A stretch of DNA of 64,000 bases from Pyricularia pennisetigena (GCF_004337985.1 NW_021940923.1:1-64000), one strand, 5' to 3'; positions 36,691 through 48,932 are shown, counted from the stretch's first letter. Notes: generated by a model not told the origin, from the letters alone. Numbers and translations are program-made.

Positions 36691-39600
36691 CGACGTGGCG
36701 TAACGCCTCGGTCTGCTGCCAACGGTGGTTAAAAATATAAATTAAACCAAATTCGTACCGTTGGCGACGCGCGAAAAAATGTATAACCCAACCGTTATTT
36801 TACCGACGTTCGACGGTTTTAAATATATAATAGCGGTGGGATTAAAAAATATTCCGTATAATTATTTATTCCGGGATAAAAAACGTTTTAAAATCCATTT
36901 TAATAATAACCACGAACGGGCGGGTAATTACGAGGAAATATAAATATAAAAAATAAAAATAAGGTTGAAAACGTGGGGTTTTATCCGGGTTAAAAAGCGC
37001 GTAAAATTAGCGGAAGGCAAATTTTTAACGGTTATAATAGCGCGGGTTTACGGGGGCGGCGACGAAAATACCGCGGGCGACGAGCAGGTTAAAATAGGTA
37101 ATTATAAAATAAACCCGAACCCGTTATTGGATTTAATGGGTTTCGAAAAGGCGTTCGCGGGTAAAAACGTCGTTTTGGACCGGATCGTATTTTTATTAAA
37201 GACGGGACGATACGACGCGGCGCTAGTTCCGGCGTTCGCCGGTTTTAACCGGTTAATAGGTAAATCGTTGGTTAATATACGCGACGAAAACCACCTGGTC
37301 CTTTAATATTTGGACCGCCGAAACCAGTCCGAAAAATCGACGGGTATATTTTCGGTTATTATAAATATTAACACCGTTTCCAAATATTTTAAACATTAAT
37401 ATAATATATTCCGATTCGTGGCGGAAGCGGTAAAAACGGGAAAAAAATCCGCGTACGGTTACAAATTATCGGCGTTTAAACGCGCCGCGTATAAGGCGGT
37501 GGTCGCCGCGGACGCAATTAATACCATAAACGATAATATTAATAACGGGTTCGTATACGGGTTCGTAAACGTTATATTATATCGCAAATTTACGGGATTA
37601 AAATGGCGAACCGTCGTACCGTTCCATTCCGCTGTCGCGGCCGTTCGACGTAACGGTAAAAAATGGTACAAAACGCATAATTACGGATATCTATTAAACG
37701 GCGTAATTAAAATGGTTTTATATATAATATACGTTATAACGTTCCGATAACCGCGCGCGGTTTTTACCGGCGGGTATAATTAAAATACGTCGAATATAAT
37801 ATTTTCGATACGTGCGTTAATTGCGTTTCGAAATTACCGATAAACCGTATTAATTTTAAGGTTTAGGGCTATTTTGCAAATTCGGCGATCGTAATTTCGG
37901 CGATTAGGGAATTAATAATATATATAATATCGTCGTAACGATTTATACCGTGCGCTAATTGACGTAATTATCGCGTAAATTCGAATATAATTAATGAAAA
38001 TAACGATATTAATAAATATCGCTGCGATCCGGCGACGTGGCGAAATTAACGATATATGTAAAATTATTATCGGGTTAAATAACGTAATTAATTAAAAAAA
38101 TGAATTCGGTTATTTGCCTAAATGCGATTATTGCCCACAATACCGTTTTATCGTGGGCGTTTTTTATATAATTAAAATTAACGGATTTAAAGAAAAACGC
38201 CGAACGGGAGGTTAAGGTATTTTGGACGGGCGATAACGATAATAAATTGGTGGCGTTTAATAACCGCGTAATTTTAACCCATATACGCAAACTGTACGGT
38301 AACGTTTTCCAAACGTTCCAATTTTGTTTCGAAAATTTAATATTTGTCGGCCGTGGATCTTTTTTCGAGGAAATATTAAACGATAAAATACCGGACCCGT
38401 TAAAGGTTTTCGATGATAGGACGAACGATTTATTTCGGTGGTACGCCTTCGATGCACGAAAAAATTACGAATAAATTATTCGCGTTCGGATATATTTGGT
38501 CGAGGCGATAAACGGAAACGACGCCCTACGTTTAAAATGGAGGGCCGGTTTATCGATTTCGTTAAACGAAACGTCCGTTTGGTTAAAATTGTATAAAAAA
38601 TTTATTAAATATTAGGTTTACGTATTTTATTTAACGGGCGGATAAATGCTTAAACGTACGGAAATATGCGGGTTATAATTTATAAACGGCGAACGGAACG
38701 GTTAACGTAACGTATTTTATTATAAAAAGTTATTAGCGGTTAAATACGTTTAAATTAAAATATATTGCAACGGTCGATTTAAAAAAGCCGTATAACGGTT
38801 TTATACGCGTAAAACCGCGTGGTTATTTGCGGCGTAAACGTCCGTAATCGTTCCGTTTACGGAAATATGCGAAAAATTATTAAACGGTAAAAGGAAAATT
38901 AATTTTTATATATATAATTATAACGTGGTTAGGTAACCGTACCCCGTAAACGACGAATATTTAACGAAAATAGTAAAGGACGGTACCGCCGTTTACATTA
39001 ATAACGCATTAAATATATAATAGTTTCGTTACGTTATTAAAACGTGGGTTAAACGTTTTATTACGATTAAGGGCGCATTTTTTCCGAAAAAAGCCCACGC
39101 GCTGGCCGAAAAACAAAATGGTTATATTCACGAAACGGCCGTTAACGTATACGCGCGGGAGGAGGATAACGGTACGCGGTTCGACGATTTTTTCCAGGTA
39201 TCGTTTAATTACCACGAATCTTTCGGTATCGGCGCGACCGGTAAAATCCATTTATTTATTATTAACGAAAACGTTAATAACCGAACGATTATATAATTTT
39301 ACCGCCAATTTATAATTAATAAACGGGTTATCGACGACGACGTAATATAAATTATGTTCGGATCGGGTATAAAACTGTTACCGTAATAATAGGATATATT
39401 AACGGCCGCGACCAATTCGAAAAAAAGGACGTTAATTAAAACGCCGATAAGTGGTGAAAAATCGTTAATATTTATATTGTTTACGGTCGCGAATAGGACG
39501 GGTATTACGATATTCGTGTAACCGTTCCGGGCCCTGCAAAACGATACCGCTAAACGCCTCGCCGCGGTAAATATTACCCATTATATATAACGCAACGCAA

Positions 39601-41589
39601 TTGCGCCCGAATCCCCGAAAAACGTGGTTTTTATAACGTTAAAAACCATGGGTACGGTATCGTGGAAATCGTGGGCCGCGGTCGCCCGTGCGGATAAATT
39701 AATTAATAAAATCGTTATTAACGAAATGTATAACGTATTAACGTTAAATACCTTTAAAACGGCTATAGGTCGATTAAACGGCGTTATTCGTTTTTTATCC
39801 TCCAAATTGGTAATATTTACCGGTTTTTTACCAAAATTTAAATCGGGTAAATTATTTAAAATAATAAATTTAAACGGTTTAAAAGTGGAATAAGTATAAA
39901 TTTCGAATAACCGTCCTAACCTGCGTTACAAATATATGCAAACGTTTACAGGTAATATATATACCGTTTTAAAAAATATATTAAAACGTTTAAATTTGGG
40001 TAAAAATATAATATATACGACCAGGAAAAACAATTGTACAACGTACGCCGATATATTTGGCGTAAATACCTATTATTCGGGCGACGTTAACCCGGCGGTC
40101 GTCGATAAATAGCGCGAATTCGGGGGTTTTTTAATCGCGATTACCGCGTTTGGCGAAAAAGTTAATATCCCGGACGTCCGCCTAATTATATACGTCGGGG
40201 TTTAGTTTTTGGATTTTTTGGTGCAGGAATAGGGTAAAATTGGGAGGGATCGGAACCCGGCGATTTGCGTATTTATTAATTTAAAATTGCAAATTTGCGA
40301 CAAATATTTCGCCGAATTTAACCGTTCCGAATACATCCGGGAATTTTTTAACCGTTATTTCGACGATAAAAACGCCAAATACGGGTACGGTAACGTTGGA
40401 TATAATTAATATTAACCGGGAGCGGAAATTTTCAATAATATATAAAAAAACACAGGTAAATATATTACGGGTATATGGCCGCCGTGGTCGACGGTGCGGT
40501 TTGCGTTTGCGGGTAAATGCTAATTTTTGGGTAATTATGGTAATATTAAAATATATAGCCCCTATAACGTTTGCGGCGAAATACGGGGCGAAAAAACCTT
40601 TGCAAAGGAATAAATACCTATTTTCCAAACGGATATATTTATCGATTTTTATTTCGAATTTTTTTATGGGCGAAAACGGGTTAATAATTATATAACGATA
40701 TACCGCGCGAATTGCGGAATTATCGTCCCCGGAATACGTTACGCCGACGCATTCGACGAATATAATTTTTGGGTTTTTAATTTCTCCCGCCGTATCGGAT
40801 TTTATTTTACGATCGTCCGGACGCCCCGGTAATTTATTATCCAAAATTTTGCAAATTGCAATTAATTTTACTCCCGGTTTTAATAATTACGTAAAATAAA
40901 ACGTTAATATCGACGCTACCTTTTCGGTTTATAACGAAGTTAAAAATCGTATTATCGTTACCGTGCAAACGTTGGCCGACCTGCTGGACCGCCATTTCGG
41001 GGGCGGCGTCGACGGAAAAAACTATGCATTTTGTTTATTAATTGGGCGCGGTATTTTAAAGCATCGGGCCATCGATTGCACCGAAAAAACTATTTTAAAT
41101 GGGCAAATAGTGCTTTACGCTAAATACGGGGTTAAAAATATATAAAATATAATAAAAAATAAAATATCGCGCGTTGGTTTTAAAAAGTACAACTGCTATT
41201 TTATATATTATTTGCCGCAATATTTGGATTTTGGTGCGAATAAATAATACGAATATCGTGTCGGTTTTGGTAACGCGTGGTATAAACGACCTAATAAATA
41301 ATACAAATACGGATACGCTTTCAAAAATATTTTATCCAGTATATTTATGGCGTATTTTACCGTATTTACCAATTTAACGCGGGAATTTAGTGGCGATAAC
41401 GTTACCCGGGATTTACCGGATATGGAAAAAGGTTTGGTGTTAAATATTATAAAAAAGGGCAATGGGGGTGCGTGGATCCGGAAAAAAGTGAAATTTAAAA
41501 ACGGGTTTAACGGGATTAATTTTTTCGTGGTTACCGCGTTATATATCCATTATATAATGGATTAAAATATAATTATTAAACAATATTAG
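36690..41589 (+). pseudogene. TLH: Telomere-linked RecQ-type helicase, copy C (RIP-inactivated)
   Basis: The same gene as in A and B. Walker A has decayed to TPISGEKS (39,441-39,464). The DExH box reads NEMY (about 39,718), losing both the catalytic Asp and the His. Readable segments include WGFIRVKKRVKLAE (36,968 on), KTGKKSAYGYKLSAFKRAAYK (37,430 on), GTVSWKSWAAVARADK (39,650 on) and QTLADLLDRHFGGGVDGKN (40,963 on). The two phase changes fall in the same intervals as in A and B. C is the most damaged in the catalytic motifs. Confidence 0.87.
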
Positions 41590-43100
41590 GGATAAAAAGT
41601 TTTTCCAATTATTTTTATCGTTAGAAATTGGAATGGTTGGATAGGTCGGGATATAAAAAAAACTTTTGGACGTATTTTAAAAATTAGTTAATTGTATTAA
41701 AACAGGATAAAAATCCGTATTAGCGTTACGTAAAATTTAAATTTAATTTAAATGGTATTTAACTAAATATTTTTTAAATTTGCAAAATAAATGCGGAATC
41801 GTTTAATATTTAACATTTTTTTTTAAACGTTCGATAGTTTTTTTTATTTACGCTGGTTATTTATTTGCATAAAATTAATAATACCACCCGAAAACGAATT
41901 TACGTTATATTTATTATTTTGCGTTACGCAGGCAATAAAAACGGTATTAATTTAACGTGGTTTGGCCGGGTATGGAAATGTCGCCATATCCGCAAATTGG
42001 AATTGGTTTACGTATAAATGGTTTTATTATAACCTATTAAATAATATAACGTTGGACGTATTTCGTGTTTAAACATTTGGTAATATTAGGAAATTTACCT
42101 AATAGTTTTATTAATATGGGGAATTTATATAATACGTGCGGTATATAAAATTTTATACTAGTTACGGTTGGGATACAAAATTAACGTCGCGATTATTAAT
42201 AAATTAATATTTTTTATTATATATAAAAATGTTCGGCAATTAGGAATATAGGGGATATAATTGCTATAACATTTACATTTTACTATTAAAACGGCGATTC
42301 TTATAAAAATATAATTATATACGCTATATATATGCGGGGGATTTTTGGGTTATAAATGGAAAAAATCCTGTTATATACAATAATGCGATAACGCGAAATA
42401 CGGCGTATTTTGGAAAAGGGCAACGAAAATAAATATTAAAAAATATAACCTGGGAATTAAAAACAACGCCTGCTGTACTTCTGGTTTCCTGGGTTAATTA
42501 TAATCGTGTAAAAGTTTATAGGCAATTAATATATATATAGCAATATATAAAAAATAAAAAAAATATATTAAATTATAAAAAATTGAAACCTATATATAAA
42601 TCGTTTAATTTTTAACGTATTATTTATTTAACCTTATAAAGGTCGCGGTGGTCGACATATTATAATATTTTACGGCATACGTATAAATTAAAATTTTGGT
42701 GCGTATATAATATAATTTCGTAATGGGCGATAATGGGGATATCGTTATTTAAAAATGTATGTTAATCCAACGGTTAAATGCGCCGTTATATTAATAATTC
42801 GGACGGTATCGAATATAATATGTTTTACAATGTTTGGAATGCTTAATTAACGTTATAAACGTCGCGATATTTATAATATTAAATAAACGTAGGGCGGGTG
42901 GAGGTATTGCAATTTCGTCGGGTGTACGGCATATTAATAAAATAGGTGGGGTTGGAAATTATTTGTAATATGGTGCGTATAATGTTAATCCAATTTTATA
43001 AGCGTTTGGACGTTCGTAAAATTGGGTAACGGTACGATATATGGATATACGGTAACGTCGGTTAGTTAATAGCGTGGGTTGGGAAGGCGCGGTAAATAAA
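41590..43100. other. 3' flank of unit C, non-coding
   Basis: Counterpart of 20,683-22,190 in unit A. No supported gene. Confidence 0.6.
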
Positions 43101-43260
43101 AGGGAGGTAAATCCACCGGTTAATATATAAATATATATAAAAAAGGATGTAAATTTACCCGTTAATATATAAATCCATATGTGAAAGGATGTAAATCCAC
43201 CCGCTAATATGTCAATCCATATAAAATGGGATGTAAATCCACCCGCTAATATATAAATCC

Positions 43261-43902
43261 TGTGAGGAGGTTACGAGATAGAATAAGCTTAATCTTGATC
43301 GCGGGGAAAAGTGGATCACGTATAAGGCTGATGGAACGTTGAAATGGCAGATAACCGTCTGCTAGCGGGTAATAGAGATGATATATTGTTGTTGCACAAT
43401 CGATTCGTTGAATCGATGAATCGATGAAGGTTATGAAGGTTATGAATCTAAGGCTAAGTTATGAATTACGTGTTCGAATCCGTAGGTGCAGATCTTCGAT
43501 CCGGATGTCCGGAATGCGGGGTCACGTCACATGATTTGGCCTTATTCATGTGACTGACCTGCCGACCTATTGAGCCTAACGGCCTATTGTGCTTATGCAT
43601 GCACAGAAAATCTGCGACCACAACGGGATTCGAACCCACGCACTTCAACGTATATATGATATAGATTATGGTACGTGCATTATACCACTAAGCTAGATTA
43701 AATATGACGTATTTGTTTTGTTGTTGAAACTATGAACAAAGACGTGATATATAAAGCTTTGTGTGTATAAACGCGTATACGTTTTATTTGTTATTTATTT
43801 ATTTATTCGATGCAGGGTGACTAATAAAATTAGTCCGTGCTAGCCGTCATAAGATAATGCAGGGTAGCTAATATAATTAGCCCTGCGCTAGCCATGTTCA
43901 CA
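43261..43902 (-). mobile_element. TGTGA...TCACA element, copy 1 (642 bp)
   Basis: Starts TGTGAGG, ends TTCACA, and is flanked by the 5-bp direct repeat AATCC (43,256-43,260 and 43,903-43,907). It is the reverse complement of 55,079-55,734 over its whole length. Inside are a tRNA-like block and, near one end, two hairpins built on GCAGGG/CCCTGC. TG...CA ends plus a 5-bp duplication resemble a solo LTR; the tRNA-like block resembles a SINE. No coding frame is supported. It is much less mutated than the host repeat, so it arrived later. Confidence 0.85.
43612..43702 (-). other. tRNA-like block with Pol III A and B boxes (copy 1)
   Basis: The minus strand reads TAGCTTAGTGGTATAATGC (A-box-like), then, about 58 bases on, GGGTTCGAATCCC (B box, 43,625-43,637). 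The T-arm can fold (GTGGG/CCCGT around TTCGAAT), but the acceptor stem does not pair, so this is a tRNA-derived sequence and not a working tRNA gene. Confidence 0.7.
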
Positions 43903-44133
43903 AATCCATATGGGATGGGATGTAAATCCACCCGCTAATATATAAATCCATATAGGATGGGATGTAAATCCACCCGCTAATATATAAATCCAAATGGGAT
44001 GGGATGTAAATTATTAATTTGAGATGTAAATCCAAATGGGTTAACCATATTAACCAGATTGGGTTAGATTTGGGGATGTGCGGCAAAATAAAACACGTTG
44101 ATTTATATATGTAAGTCACCGTACATAGAATAT

Positions 44134-45208
44134 AAGGGTAACGAAAATAAATGTTAAACGGTATAACCTGGGAATTGAAAATAACGCCTACTATACCTTT
44201 GGTTTCCTGGGTTAATTGTAATCGTGTAAGGGTTTATAGGCAATTAATATATATATAATAATATATGGAAAATAGAAAAAATATATTAAATTATAAAAAG
44301 TTAAAACCTATATATGAATCGTTTAATTGTTAACGTATTATTTATTTAATTTTATAAAAGCTGCGGTGGTCGACGTATTACGGTATTTTACGGTATACGT
44401 ATAGTTTAAAATTTTGGTTCGTATATAATATGGTTTCGTAATGGGCGACAGTGGGGATATCGTTTTTTAAAAATATATATTAATCCAACGGTTAAATGCG
44501 CCATTATATTAATAATTCAGACGGTATCGAATATAATATATTTTGCAATATTTGTAATGTTTAACTAACGTTGTAAACGTCGCGATGTTTATAACGTTAA
44601 ATAAACGTAGGGCGGGTGGAGGTATTGTAATTTCGTCGGGTATACGGTATATAAATAAAATGGGTGGGGTTGGAAATTATTTGTAATATAATGCGTATAG
44701 TGTTGGTCCAATTTTATAAGCGTTTAAACGTTTGTAAAATTAGGTAACGGTACGGTATATGGATATACGGTAACGTCGGCTGGTTAATAGCGTGGGTTGG
44801 GAAAATGCGGTAAATAAAAAGGAGGTAAATCCACCGGTTAATATGTAAATATATATAAAAAGGGATGTAAATCTACCCGCTAATATATAAATCCATATAG
44901 GATGGGATGTAAATCCACCCGCTAATATGTAAATCCATATAGGATGGGATATAAATTTACCCGCTAATATGTAAATCCATATAAGATAAAATGTAAATCC
45001 ACCCGCTAATATGTAAATCCAAATGGGATGGGATGTAAATCCACCCGTTAACATGTAAGTCCAAATGGGATGGGATATAAGTTATTAATTTGAGATGTAA
45101 GTCCAAGTGGGTTAACCACATTAGCCAGATTGGGTTAGATTTGGGGATGTGCGGTAAAACAAAACACGTTGACTTATATATGTAAGTCACCGTACATAGA
45201 ATACAAGG
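44134..45208 (+). repeat. Subtelomeric helicase unit D (only the last 1.07 kb)
   Basis: Begins inside the 3' flank, at AAGGGTAACG, corresponding to about 21,508 in A. It runs through a minisatellite to the common right end TACATAGAATACAAGG at 45,208. To the right is unrelated chromosomal DNA, so this is the innermost trace of the family here. Confidence 0.9.
44823..45080. repeat. 42-bp minisatellite of unit D
   Basis: About five and a half units of the same 42-bp repeat, strongly mutated in the more distal units. Confidence 0.92.
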
Positions 45209-45652
45209 CATTCGACCATTGTATCGGTTAAACGAACCTTTTCGTTAACCCGACGGCGAGCCTTTTTTGCAATATTTAACTATACCTCTAATTTGGTATA
45301 TTGCTGGCCAATTTTTCTGAGCTAAATAGGCGAAAATCCGAGGACGTCGCACTCCGAGCGGTTCGACCGCAAATGTTCGATATAGCGAAAGGAATTTTGA
45401 ATAAAAACCGAAAATTTCAGTATTTTTTTCGATTCGCAAGCAGAATAAACAGCTATTTCCACCGTCGATAAAAGGAAATAAATAGGAAAACGGAACGACA
45501 TTCTATCCACGAACAATTAAATTTTAATTATGTTACGAGATGAAATATGGCGTAGAAAGATTAGCGAAAAAATAGGGAAATAAAAATAAGGATTAAAGGA
45601 GTACTAATTATTCAAAAGTTAAAGGGATTTAGTTAAAAGAGAGGATATTTAA
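45209..45652. other. Unassigned chromosomal DNA inside unit D
   Basis: First sequence not belonging to the helicase family. Less AT-biased at 45,209-45,540. No gene or repeat recognised. Confidence 0.4.
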
Positions 45653-46134
45653 TGTTACGACCAAATAATCGGGTCGGTATTAGTAAGGTAAAGCGGGGTT
45701 ATACCCCTTTTAACGATATTCGACTATAAAAGACACCGACCGATAGGGAATAGGATTACGTGAGGATAAAAGTTACGTAAAAAGCATATAATTGCCAAAA
45801 CGGTTAATTTTAAACGAATAAAGGGTGATTTTAAAAATTACCACCGGATTTCCAACGATTTAAAAGGATTTCTAGAATTAGGAACCCCTAAAAGAAATTA
45901 CATTTGAAATATAATTTATATAAAACGCGTGTACTATTTTGTAAATAAACTTGGTTATAAGATTGCTAAACAGCAATTAATTTTATATTTTAGTTTACTT
46001 TAATATTTATTTGAGAACGATTATAATTTCACCCCAGTATTTAAAAACCCCAGTTACCCAGTTAAAACGCTGAGTTGTTTTAACCCACTATACTTTACCC
46101 TAAGAACAGGTTACCCGATACCTTAATCGTAACA
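45653..46134 (-). mobile_element. LTR of a Gypsy-type element (482 bp)
   Basis: Bounded by perfect 8-bp inverted termini TGTTACGA / TCGTAACA, typical of fungal Gypsy LTRs. No matching target duplication is seen: the left flank is TTTAA and the right flank is GTTTA followed by a purine-containing strip and gag on the minus strand. It is therefore most simply the 3' LTR of a minus-strand element that has lost pol. Confidence 0.6.
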
Positions 46135-46149
46135 GTTTACCTCATTTTT

Positions 46150-47700
46150 GCCGTTAGCAAGGAATTACTTATTTCCGTGTTAGTTTCTTTTTCGGTATAT
46201 CCTTTATCGCATTTCTGCTTTCGCCACTGTTATTCTTTTCCTTTGTACGGTTCAAAGGTCTACACCCCGGTTTACCGCATAAATAACATTTTCCATTTTT
46301 AAAAGGTTAACCAGGTTATTTATTATATTTTCGGCGCAAGTAATGGCTATTATTTCGCTCTTTGCGGCCGTAATATCTCTTATATTCTCGGTTAACGAAA
46401 AACGTAATATATACCGCATACTGCTTTTACAATTTAAAAACAAACAATATTTGGTTAGATAATACCGGGAGAATAGTCGCAGGGTTAATAATAACGGTTT
46501 AAAACTTTTTCACGTTTTGAATCGCCTTTAGGGTCGCTGCAATAAGGTGTTTTCTACTTGCATAATTATGCCCTAGTGCTTTTTAGTGAATTTCCAAACT
46601 TTTCAGCATAATGTGCATAGTTTCTAAATGGCGTTTTCCTCCGTAATTGGGTTCCGTTTTAACGTTTTTAAAACTAATAAAAGTCCAATTGTTATAATAT
46701 ATTTGACGTAAAAACGGTGTTTTAAACCGTTTCTTATACCGTATATACATTTCTTCAAACGATATTCGCCTAATTATCTACTTAAAAAAGTGCGTTTCTG
46801 CGCTTTTTACTAAAAAGTATTGGGAATAATGCATGGATTTAAGCTGACAGGACTTGTAGTATATTGCAAATATTTATAAAAACTTTGATTTTATCGTCCA
46901 AAATGTTGTATAATTCTTCTAAATGAACTTTTTTCCTGTTTTACGCGCTATTAAACGCTTTCATTTGGTATAGTTTAATTGGGTCGCTTAGGATTTGTAA
47001 CTGCGGGATATGCTCGTAAATATTTAGGATTTTGTTTTATTATTCCGTTATATCCTCTATTGTTTATTATAACCCATTATTACTTTAATACTCCGTTCCA
47101 TAAAGCGTTATAATTTTATTTTCGTTAATATTTTGTCTTTTTGAGAATTTTATAAGACCCCTAATGTTTTAATTCACGGAAAGGGTAAGTTTAATTGCCC
47201 TTTTTTGCAAACCGGTTAAACTCCTTTTTCTACTTTTCCTTTAGAATACCGTTTTCCGGATTTTCAATCTTTTGCTCCCTCGTTTGGAAGTTTTTATTAT
47301 TGGGTAATGGAATTATTTGTATAAACATTTTCTAACTTCAATTTGCCGCATCGGCAAATCGTTAACCGTTTTTTCCAATTCCTTTACACGGTAAAATAAT
47401 TTAATAAAACTCCAAATATATTTTTCAAACTTTTTAAGTTTAAGGATTACAAATTGTAAAATGGTTTTTGTTTTATTTTTCGAAATTGTTTTAATATATA
47501 ATTAATAATGTTTTGGCGCGTTCGTCCTCCCTACACCGGTTAAATATTTTAAAAGTTTATATTTTTTCGAAATATTAAAGCTTTTTCCGGGTTTTCCGGG
47601 AGTTTGTGGGAGGGTTTGTACAGGAATTCCGCGTCCATTCGTCCCTTTATCGATGGAAATAGCTGGAATTTCGACAATATACTGTCGAGGAGGGTTCGTA
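46150..47700 (-). pseudogene. Gypsy gag remnant
   Basis: The minus strand carries a zinc-knuckle-like KCYLCGKPGC (46,258-46,293) followed by a basic tail (RPLNRTKEKNN), as at the end of fungal Gypsy gag proteins. Just upstream a helical segment (46,300-46,443) is in a neighbouring phase. Upstream to about 47.7 kb the sequence is degenerate but probably the rest of gag. The gag end sits about 40 bases from the LTR, leaving no room for pol, so pol was deleted or the element was non-autonomous. Confidence 0.5.
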
Positions 47701-48590
47701 CCCTGTTATAACGTTCGTCGTTAACATGCGCACTAGCCTTTGCGCTTCTTTTATCGTATTTTATTTAATAATACACGTTTCTGTTGTTATTTACCAATTT
47801 ACGAAGTATTTTGCCCCAATGGTAAAGTTTAAGAACCTTTGAACACTTATAAAATAGCGGTTATTATTTCCTTTTTTCACGAAACGTCTAATAAAAACGT
47901 TACCCTTTCGATAAAAACATCTTAACCGGTTAGGACGGCTTTTTCAAATTTTACGTAGGATATCCTTTTGGCTTTAAACATTTATAAAATAACGGTATTA
48001 ACGTTCAATCCCTTTATTTTGCTTTTCTCTTTTATTTGAATAACATTGATTAATGTTAATAGGCTTTTCGTAATGTTAATCGATTAATAGAACGTTATTA
48101 TACGAATATAAAGATATCTTAATTGTGTATTCTATAAAACTGTCTAAAGGTGAGCTTCTGAACGTCCTTCCGTTTTATATTCGCAATTGGGCGGGTAAGT
48201 CACATACAGTTGGCCTGTGCGGCATTGCACGTGATTCATCGCTCTATTGTTAATTTGACCGCGATTCCCTCTATTTTAACAGAAAATGATATTACGTACC
48301 GATAAAAATTAAATAAAATATACCGGCCTATTTATTGGCCGCGCGAGAACTAAATTTTGGCCGTACGTTAAAAATAAGTTAATCGCTTAAAATCAACATT
48401 TTTGGCCCAAAGCCGCTGTTTAACAGCGAAATCTCTGGCCGCAGCGATAATGGGCGACTCGTATTCACTTATAATATTAAATATTTAATATTCAAGGCTT
48501 TCATCGGTGTGTTAAACTCAATTAAAGCAATTGACATATATTTGCTAATAAAAATCTATAGTTTTGAGTGATCCAGATTTTAAAGACTCC
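47700..48590. other. Intergenic DNA, nothing recognised
   Basis: Mixed composition, less mutated from about 48,130 onward. No supported gene, RNA or repeat. Confidence 0.4.
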
Positions 48591-48594
48591 TTGT

Positions 48595-48710
48595 TTGAAC
48601 AGGGGGCTAGCAAAGCGAAACCCACAAATAGTCTAAGCACTGACACAAACGAATTGGATTAATTGTGCAGCTCTAGGCTTTAGGGACAAGGCCTGAGGCC
48701 ACACCGTTTT
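48595..48710. mobile_element. Fragment of the AGTCTAAGCACTGA transposon family
   Basis: Contains AGTCTAAGCACTGA and, 40 bases on, ATTAATTGTGCAGCTCTAGG with GGCTTTAGGGACAAGGCC. These are the two terminal signatures of the non-autonomous elements at 49,981-54,750. Confidence 0.5.
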
Positions 48711-48932
48711 GCAAACTTGAGATCAGTAGATACCTCCTTTTGTTGTTCTTGAAAATTCGGCCTATACGAGTGAATTAAATGGAATTAGTTTTTAACTATT
48801 AACGGCTTTAATAGCGGCGGAAAGCTCTTTTATTTTATCCTGCCGAATATGGTATAACGTACGGGTGATGGCGAGACATTTTCGACGCTTTTTGTATTTA
48901 CATTTAAAAAATCAGCATTTTTCCAATCCAAT

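Larger units (their letters stand above)
43105..44045. repeat. 42-bp minisatellite of unit C, split by an insertion
   Basis: Minisatellite units occupy 43,105-43,260 and 43,903-44,045. The intervening 642 bp is a separate inserted element flanked by AATCC. Confidence 0.93.
35334..44137 (+). repeat. Subtelomeric helicase unit C (full length, interrupted)
   Basis: Begins GCGTGTTGGTAAT at the end of unit B, as unit A does at 14,422. It ends TACATAGAATATAAGG at 44,137, where it joins mid-unit D. Without the 642-bp element at 43,261-43,902 and its target duplication it is about 8.15 kb, the same as A. Confidence 0.9.

Noticed and set aside
43612..43702. A functional tRNA gene
   Set aside because: A and B boxes are present but the acceptor stem does not pair and the anticodon region is not interpretable. 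The sequence lies inside a mobile element.
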